Shown: one piece after another, positions 7,352 to 10,897 of the stretch | Numbering within the stretch: the first letter of the stretch is position 1 | Layout of the letters: each line of letters starts with the position of its first letter | NCBI GenBank assembly: GCA_017883485.1 | Contig: JADGNM010000054.1 | Span: 1-10,897 of the forward strand | Direction of reading: 5' to 3' | DNA length: 10,897 bases | Source of the DNA: Methanosarcina sp. | GTDB taxonomy: Archaea > Halobacteriota > Methanosarcinia > Methanosarcinales > Methanosarcinaceae | Notes under the pieces: model-generated | What the model was told of the DNA's origin: nothing | The model's database searches: none | Seen by the model: the letters and a program-made list of their open reading frames with translations, nothing else | Translations under genes and position numbers: made by a program

Positions 7352-8079
7352 TCTGTATCTTCTCCTGCATCGCTGTCATCCTTAGAATAAAACCTCACAC
7401 CAATTAGAAAACCGACCACAAGACCTGCAATTATGCCTGGAATAGCCCACCAGTATGGAGGCCATTCATTATTTTCAGTCAAATGGTCTGCAAGTGTGTT
7501 TGATTCGTCAACAAGTCCTTTATCATGCAGATCCTGCAGATATTTTTTAAAAAAAGGGTCATTAATTTTATTCATTTTCGAATTGAAAGATTCGACTTCA
7601 GGAATTGAAATTTCGAAGGGACGTGTTTCCACGGTTTCAATCAAATTTCCTTTACTATTTGTAAGTATTATCCTGTCATAAGCGTAGCCTGTTTGTGGTT
7701 TATAATTTATAAGCGTAATGCCTTCGTACTGTTTCTTTTCGGTTATCTGTGGGATTTGTCCATGAACATTAAGAATAATTGATTTTGTGCTCTCGCTAAC
7801 TGGAAAATCAAATTTGTTAGCATCACTTGTAACGTTCAAATTTGTGAAATTATATAAATGGAAATTATTAACTTTAGCCAGATCAGTGTCAAAAGATATT
7901 TTTTCTGCGGCTGGAGGGATATTAATTATTTTCAATGTGTAATTGATTTCTTGCCCCTCCAAAACTTTTTCTGGCGTTTGACCGTTGACTTCAACGTTTG
8001 TTGCTGATACTATGCCTTCGATGATAAAGAGTAAGAAAAATGATAAGAGTAAATAGTTTACACTCCTGATTAATTTCAT
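7348..8079 (-). CDS. Secreted, C-terminally membrane-anchored protein; first gene of the tubulin-like operon
   Basis: This 243-residue protein has a Sec-type signal peptide (MKLIR then a hydrophobic run, likely cleaved after VSA near residue 26). A beta-rich outer domain of about 180 residues follows, with sequons NYT (46), NFT (77) and NVT (82). It ends in a transmembrane helix (about 209-228) after a Trp/Tyr/Pro-rich WPPYWW, and a short acidic cytoplasmic tail, YSKDDSDAGEDTE. The layout resembles COG1361/S-layer-adjacent membrane-anchored proteins, but I cannot name a family. The signal has no twin arginine, so it should not need the nearby Tat genes. The acidic tail is a plausible contact for the tubulin-like protein, whose ATG overlaps this stop by 4 nt. 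The ATG at 8079 has only a weak GGTG-type ribosome site 9 nt upstream. Confidence 0.75.
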   Translation of the reverse strand: MKLIRSVNYLLLSFFLLFIIEGIVSATNVEVNGQTPEKVLEGQEINYTLKIINIPPAAEKISFDTDLAKVNNFHLYNFTNLNVTSDANKFDFPVSESTKSIILNVHGQIPQITEKKQYEGITLINYKPQTGYAYDRIILTNSKGNLIETVETRPFEISIPEVESFNSKMNKINDPFFKKYLQDLHDKGLVDESNTLADHLTENNEWPPYWWAIPGIIAGLVVGFLIGVRFYSKDDSDAGEDTE

Positions 8080-8312
8080 TTTTTATCGCACCGCCGCTTT
8101 AACATTGTTTAGCTGCACCCTCTCATTTAAATAATTCGCACTCTTGAATGCTCTTGAATGATATTTTCAATTACATTACTGCCTAAATTACATTACTGCC
8201 TTAACATCATTTAACTATACCATCACTAATTAAATAGTTTACATTATCAATGATTTTTTTTGTTGCATCGCTGCTTTTACATCATTTAATTATACCATTA
8301 TTAATTTGTATT
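8050..8312. repeat. Cluster of degenerate direct repeats upstream of the operon
   Basis: Several repeats overlap here. AAATAGTTTACA at 8051-8062 (inside the first codons of the 243-aa gene) recurs at 8232-8243. A longer block of the type GCYGCTTTAACATYRTTTA, followed by ACCMT, appears near 8092-8120, 8194-8225 and 8269-8300. ATTACATTACTGCCT occurs at 8170-8184 and 8187-8201. CTCTTGAATG is an exact tandem at 8141-8150 and 8151-8160. The copies have diverged and their spacing is irregular, so this is old local duplication rather than a CRISPR array. Confidence 0.65.
8126..8138 (-). promoter_or_regulatory. Candidate promoter of the four-gene operon
   Basis: Minus-strand GCGAATTATTTAA combines a BRE-like GCGAA with the TATA-like TTATTTAA (8134-8127). 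A start about 25 nt downstream falls near 8105, giving a leader of about 25 nt before ATG 8079 that contains the weak GGTG ribosome site. The spacing fits archaeal promoters, but the region is AT-rich. Confidence 0.45.
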
Positions 8313-8704
8313 GGGTCATATACGACGTTCGCAGATATTCTCAAGAAAAGAACATTTACGTGCTATCGTTTTCAGGCATTTATTAATAATTGTATTATTT
8401 ATCTCAACTGAAGCCTTGAGAAATAGAAGTCATAGCTTCCAATTAAAGGTATAAGATTAAAAGTTTGGAAATTCAAACACATTGCGGAAAGTGTACTTTA
8501 TCAGAGATTTCGCTGCATAACACTGCAGCAAAATTAGCAGAAAGATCATAAGGTCAGAAAAAGGACTTGACTTTAAACTGCACAGGTGGTCACTATTCGT
8601 GACGCTCGTCTGCGCAACGAAGTACTTTGTTTACAATAGGGACTATACTGTTTAGTGTTGGCATTATCCATTTAATCCAGAGATTAATGGGAGATCAAAA
8701 TTGA
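8313..8704. other. Non-coding stretch with small inverted repeats
   Basis: No convincing gene or tRNA is visible. Small perfect inverted repeats include GTTTG/CAAAC (8463-8478), GCTGCA/TGCAGC with a 6-nt loop (8512-8529), and GTCAC/GTGAC with a 5-nt loop near 8590-8604. They could belong to a small RNA or to the leader of the 81-aa ORF, but the stems are short and unproven. No clear TATA box for the plus-strand ORF stands out. Confidence 0.3.
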
Positions 8705-8950
8705 GTGTCCTATAACATGAAACAACTGCAATGGAGGGGTAAAACGATTACGATAGATAACGCTAAATGCACTGAATGTGGAACACGGGTTAAAGTGCTT
8801 GGCGGATACTGCACAAATAAAAATTCCAAAAGAAAAATGGAGCGATTTGTTAAATCGAGGGCAGATTGTGAAGGATCAGACACAAGCCCTGATATAGGTG
8901 ATGGGCAGTACAAAAATACCTGTTACCGAATCTCGGAAAAATATGGCTAA
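8705..8950 (+). CDS. Small Cys-rich hypothetical protein, 81 aa
   Basis: I do not recognise this protein. It has five cysteines: a CTEC pair (22-25), then C36, C55 and C73. It is rich in Lys/Arg and lacks a signal peptide or membrane segment, so a small cytoplasmic metal-binding (zinc-ribbon-like) or nucleic-acid-binding role is possible. GGGAG at 8689-8693 is 11 nt before GTG 8705; ATG 8717 is the alternative start but is 23 nt away. The frame closes with a double stop, TAA TAA. It is the only likely plus-strand gene and is convergent with the tatA gene ending at 9025. The opposite strand also has a 67-codon frame here, but that one lacks the Cys pattern and a ribosome site. Confidence 0.5.
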   Translation: MSYNMKQLQWRGKTITIDNAKCTECGTRVKVLGGYCTNKNSKRKMERFVKSRADCEGSDTSPDIGDGQYKNTCYRISEKYG

Positions 8951-8995
8951 TAAAATGCATACAGCTAAACAAAATGCATATCGCAAACAAGATAC

Positions 8996-9010
8996 CATAA
9001 AAAGAAAAGC
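8996..9010 (-). terminator. U-rich terminator after the distal tatA
   Basis: The minus-strand sequence GCTTTTCTTTTTATG begins 15 nt after the tatA stop at 9025. Archaeal termination commonly needs only such a U-tract. No hairpin is seen. Confidence 0.35.
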
Positions 9011-9024
9011 TTATTCTTAGATGC

Positions 9025-9333
9025 TCAGGGTTGGGAGACTTCTTTTGGCCTCTCGCCGACTCTCTGAATCTCATCTAGAAGCTGATCCTCGGTCTTGCCC
9101 CTTACATCAATCCCAAGTTTTTCGGCCGTTTCCTGTAACTTGGTCTTCTTTGGAGCTGTGGGGTCGCTCAAAGATTTTTCAAAATTCTTCAGGCTCACTT
9201 CGGATTCTTTCTGGGCTTTTTTGAACTCTCCCATCGAAGTTCCCATTGACCGGGCCAGTTCGGGAAGTTTGCTTGCCCCAAAAAGAAGTACAATTAGTCC
9301 AAAAATAATTAGAAGTTCTTGTGATCCAATCAT
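9025..9333 (-). CDS. tatA: Twin-arginine translocase TatA-type subunit (102 aa)
   Basis: This is a TatA/E pore-forming subunit of the Tat system, which exports folded twin-arginine proteins across the cytoplasmic membrane. MIGSQELLIIFGLIVLLFGA is the short N-terminal membrane helix. The hinge FGASKLPELARSMG (18-31) and the amphipathic helix GEFKKAQKESE are classic. It differs from its paralogue in a C-terminal segment, AEKLGIDVRGKTEDQLLDEI (about 70-89), which resembles a SAP/Rho-N-type helix-extension-helix. The start is ATG 9333 with GAGGT (9344-9340) 6 nt upstream. It lies 376 nt from the next tatA, so it may have its own promoter. Confidence 0.92.
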   Translation of the reverse strand: MIGSQELLIIFGLIVLLFGASKLPELARSMGTSMGEFKKAQKESEVSLKNFEKSLSDPTAPKKTKLQETAEKLGIDVRGKTEDQLLDEIQRVGERPKEVSQP

Positions 9334-9709
9334 AGCTTTACCTCATTTTTTTTCGTTTTCTTAAATAGTCCTAAAGTTTTGAAGGTAATTATGAATTTGA
9401 AAATGATTAATATGAAAATTGCCAGTATTCTTAAGTTGGCTAAGATTTTTTGCGATAGCTAAAACTTCACTTTTAAATCTAATCTTAAGGTCTATAGTTT
9501 AAGTTTAATATCCATTTATGTCTATTATCTGGCAATGTTTTATACTATTTAAGTCTTATCATTAGGTTTTTTTCTTTTTCGGGACTTATCCCTTTTCATT
9601 TTAGTTTTATCCCGGCATTTCAGTAGTTCCGCATTTTCCTCATTTTCGGATGAATAAAATCATTTTATTTACTTGATTTATCTTCCCTTGCCCTTATGTT
9701 GTTTTCACG
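9334..9709. other. Intergenic region between the two tatA genes
   Basis: No gene is visible. It holds GAGGT at 9340-9344 for the downstream tatA. There are two candidate minus-strand TATA boxes: TATAAAA (9544-9538), which would give a leader of about 180 nt, and CTATTTAAG (9370-9362), which would give a leader of only about 8-10 nt. A plus-strand pyrimidine-rich tract (9566-9615) contains GGGA/TCCC inverted repeats. I cannot decide which promoter is used. Confidence 0.4.
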
Positions 9710-9985
9710 TCAGTTTTCCTTGTTTTCCTCTTTGTTTCCCTCTTTTTCCTGGGGGCTAGCTTCAAGTTTTTCTTTGCCTTCGTCTTTATCCTTGGGGGTG
9801 AATTTATTTTCAGCTTTTCGAGTATAGGCATCGAACTGCGTCAGTTCCATTTCAGCTGCGCGCTGAGCTTTTTTGAACTCCCCGACCGCGCCTCCGAGAG
9901 ATCGCGCCAGCTCCGGAAGCTTCTGCGGCCCAAAGAGGAAGAGAGCAGCGATCAGGATTGCAATTAGTTCGGTAGTACCTATCAT
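9710..9985 (-). CDS. tatA: Twin-arginine translocase TatA-type subunit (91 aa)
   Basis: This is a second TatA-family subunit. MIGTTELIAILIAALFLFGP forms the membrane helix, FGPQKLPELARSLG (18-31) the conserved hinge, and GEFKKAQRAAEME the amphipathic helix. The tail is a highly charged Lys/Glu run (about 60-91) without the helix-extension-helix segment of the other copy. The Pro after FG is the common TatA form, where the paralogue has Ala-Ser. ATG 9985 has no ribosome site; a TTTATATT box centred about 26 nt upstream suggests transcription starts at or near the ATG, i.e. a leaderless message. It follows tatC on the same strand after a 129-nt gap. TatA and TatB roles cannot be separated by sequence here. 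Confidence 0.92.
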   Translation of the reverse strand: MIGTTELIAILIAALFLFGPQKLPELARSLGGAVGEFKKAQRAAEMELTQFDAYTRKAENKFTPKDKDEGKEKLEASPQEKEGNKEENKEN

Positions 9986-10007
9986 AGGTGCTTATTATCA
10001 ATGTTCA

Positions 10008-10019
10008 AATATAAAAATC
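10008..10019 (-). promoter_or_regulatory. TATA box for a probably leaderless tatA
   Basis: Minus-strand GATTTTTATATT contains TTTATATT (10015-10008), close to the archaeal consensus. Its centre is about 26 nt from ATG 9985, the usual box-to-start distance, and no Shine-Dalgarno site is present between them. Confidence 0.55.
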
Positions 10020-10046
10020 CTTGTAAAACGATCGGCAGATAAGCCC

Positions 10047-10070
10047 ATCCGGAAGTTTTGTAAACCGGAT
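10047..10070. repeat. Inverted repeat between tatC and tatA
   Basis: ATCCGG (10047-10052) and CCGGAT (10065-10070) form a 6-bp stem with a 12-nt loop. It lies 45 nt beyond the tatC stop and could end the tatC message, but the following T-run is on the plus strand, not the minus. Confidence 0.35.
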
Positions 10071-10114
10071 TGTTTTTCAAATGAAAGCAATTAAATTAAA
10101 TAGCCCAATATATT

Positions 10115-10891
10115 TTAAAACAGCCTAACCAGAAGCAGACTGAACTCGAAAAGGACTGCAAGCAAAAGCGCAACAACAATCTGGGCGATGAAAGTCGGGT
10201 CAGGCGAAAGGAAGAGGGAAAATGCCATAATTGCGCTGTAAACCAGTATACGCTGCTTTTCCAGGGTCTCGTATTTTATAAGCCCCAGTTTCACGGCAGA
10301 GATCACAAGAAGCGGGAGCTGGAAGAGGATTCCAAAACCTGCGAGGATTGTGGTCACGGCTGAGAGAGTCTCCTGAACGGAAAGCTGCGCTGTAGCCATA
10401 TCTCCTGAGAATAGGAGAATGTATTTGAACATCGCAGGCAGGACAATGAAGAAGCCAATTGTAACTCCGATAATGAAAAGCAAGAAGGATACAGGGATAA
10501 TTTTGAGAAAGAAGCGCTTCTCATTCGGATAAAGCCCTTTGCCTGCAAACCTGTAGAGCTGATAGAAGAACATTGGGACTGCAATTACGAGGGCAAAGAC
10601 CAGGGATAACTCAAGGCGGGCGAACATCCATTCAAGAGGCGAGTACGCTGTCATATACACATCAGGGTTTATGAATTCTTTCCAGATTATCAGCATCCCT
10701 TTTGCTGAGAACGGATAAGCAATAAAAACTCCCAAAATGAGCCAGATTATAACAATAGCCAGCCGGTTCCTCAGCTCATACAGGTGGACCATAAGGGGTT
10801 CTTCAAGATCTCCCGGGACGCCGGAAGTATAAGACATCCCCGATAAACTCCCTGCAGGAGAGGTTCCTTTGGCTGTGTGTTGTGGATCCAT
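10115..10891 (-). CDS. tatC: Twin-arginine translocase subunit TatC
   Basis: TatC is the six-helix membrane receptor that binds twin-arginine signal peptides and recruits TatA. The N-terminal motif HLYELRNRL (36-44) carries the conserved Glu39. The first cytoplasmic loop YQLYRFAGKGLYPNEKR (110-126) has F115 and E124, matching E. coli F94 and E103. The residue corresponding to E. coli E170 is Gln191, a common alternative. Six hydrophobic segments span about 44-60, 92-113, 129-150, 172-198, 214-230 and 233-256. The 258-residue frame starts at ATG 10891, six bases from the window edge, so its ribosome site cannot be judged. ATG 10837 (residue 19) has GGGAG 10 nt upstream and gives a 240-residue protein, closer to the usual length. 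First gene of the Tat cluster. Confidence 0.93.
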   Translation of the reverse strand: MDPQHTAKGTSPAGSLSGMSYTSGVPGDLEEPLMVHLYELRNRLAIVIIWLILGVFIAYPFSAKGMLIIWKEFINPDVYMTAYSPLEWMFARLELSLVFALVIAVPMFFYQLYRFAGKGLYPNEKRFFLKIIPVSFLLFIIGVTIGFFIVLPAMFKYILLFSGDMATAQLSVQETLSAVTTILAGFGILFQLPLLVISAVKLGLIKYETLEKQRILVYSAIMAFSLFLSPDPTFIAQIVVALLLAVLFEFSLLLVRLF

Positions 10892-10897
10892 TTTTTT

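Noticed and set aside
7348..8079. Tat substrate linked to the neighbouring tat genes
   Set aside because: The signal peptide MKLIRSVNYLLL has no twin-arginine motif and looks Sec-type.
8050..8312. Possible CRISPR array
   Set aside because: Repeats are degenerate, of different lengths and irregularly spaced, without uniform unique spacers or cas genes nearby.
8313..8704. tRNA or C/D box RNA
   Set aside because: No cloverleaf with a T-loop GTTC and no properly spaced C and D boxes could be found by eye; the short stems do not add up to a known fold.
9021..9364. Plus-strand frames opposite the distal tatA
   Set aside because: They are antisense shadows of a gene with unmistakable TatA motifs.

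Overview
The window looks archaeal, most likely Methanosarcina or a close relative. Evidence: AT-rich DNA with TATA/BRE-type promoter elements, Shine-Dalgarno sites of the GGAGGTGATC type mixed with one probably leaderless gene, TTG and GTG starts, N-glycosylation sequons on predicted outer-face segments, and a Tat export cluster. The genus is an inference from overall feel, not from a marker gene. All well-supported genes except one small ORF lie on the minus strand.

Region by region: a lone Nudix hydrolase (191-712) sits at the left. It is followed by a gap (713-986) holding a 13-bp tandem duplication inside a vestigial plus-strand reading frame. The centre (987-8079) is one tightly overlapped four-gene minus-strand operon. 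In transcription order it encodes: a secreted, C-terminally membrane-anchored protein (243 aa); a giant tubulin/FtsZ-superfamily protein (1051 aa) with GLGGCG and GGGTGSG motifs and a long helical insert; a multi-pass membrane GTPase (492 aa); and a large single-pass protein (590 aa) of unknown fold whose outer tail is two 31-residue Asn/Ser/Thr-rich repeats. Neighbours overlap by 4, 14 and about 20-29 nt, so translational coupling is likely. Upstream (8080-8704) is a long non-coding stretch with degenerate repeats, including a decayed copy of the operon's own 5' end. A small Cys-rich plus-strand ORF (8705-8950) converges on the Tat genes. The right end carries tatC and two tatA paralogues, each separated by gaps (tatC 10115-10891, tatA 9710-9985, tatA 9025-9333).

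The operon is the interesting system. A tubulin-like GTPase beside a membrane-embedded second GTPase and two membrane proteins facing both sides of the membrane fits a multicomponent membrane-remodelling or cytoskeletal apparatus. It resembles the FtsZ-like family that Makarova and Koonin (2010) predicted to work with a distinct GTPase, but here the vWA and OmpA partners are absent and two unrecognised membrane proteins take their place. The function is inferred; nothing in the sequence shows what cargo or process it serves. The Tat genes and the Nudix gene are ordinary housekeeping neighbours and show no direct link to the operon.
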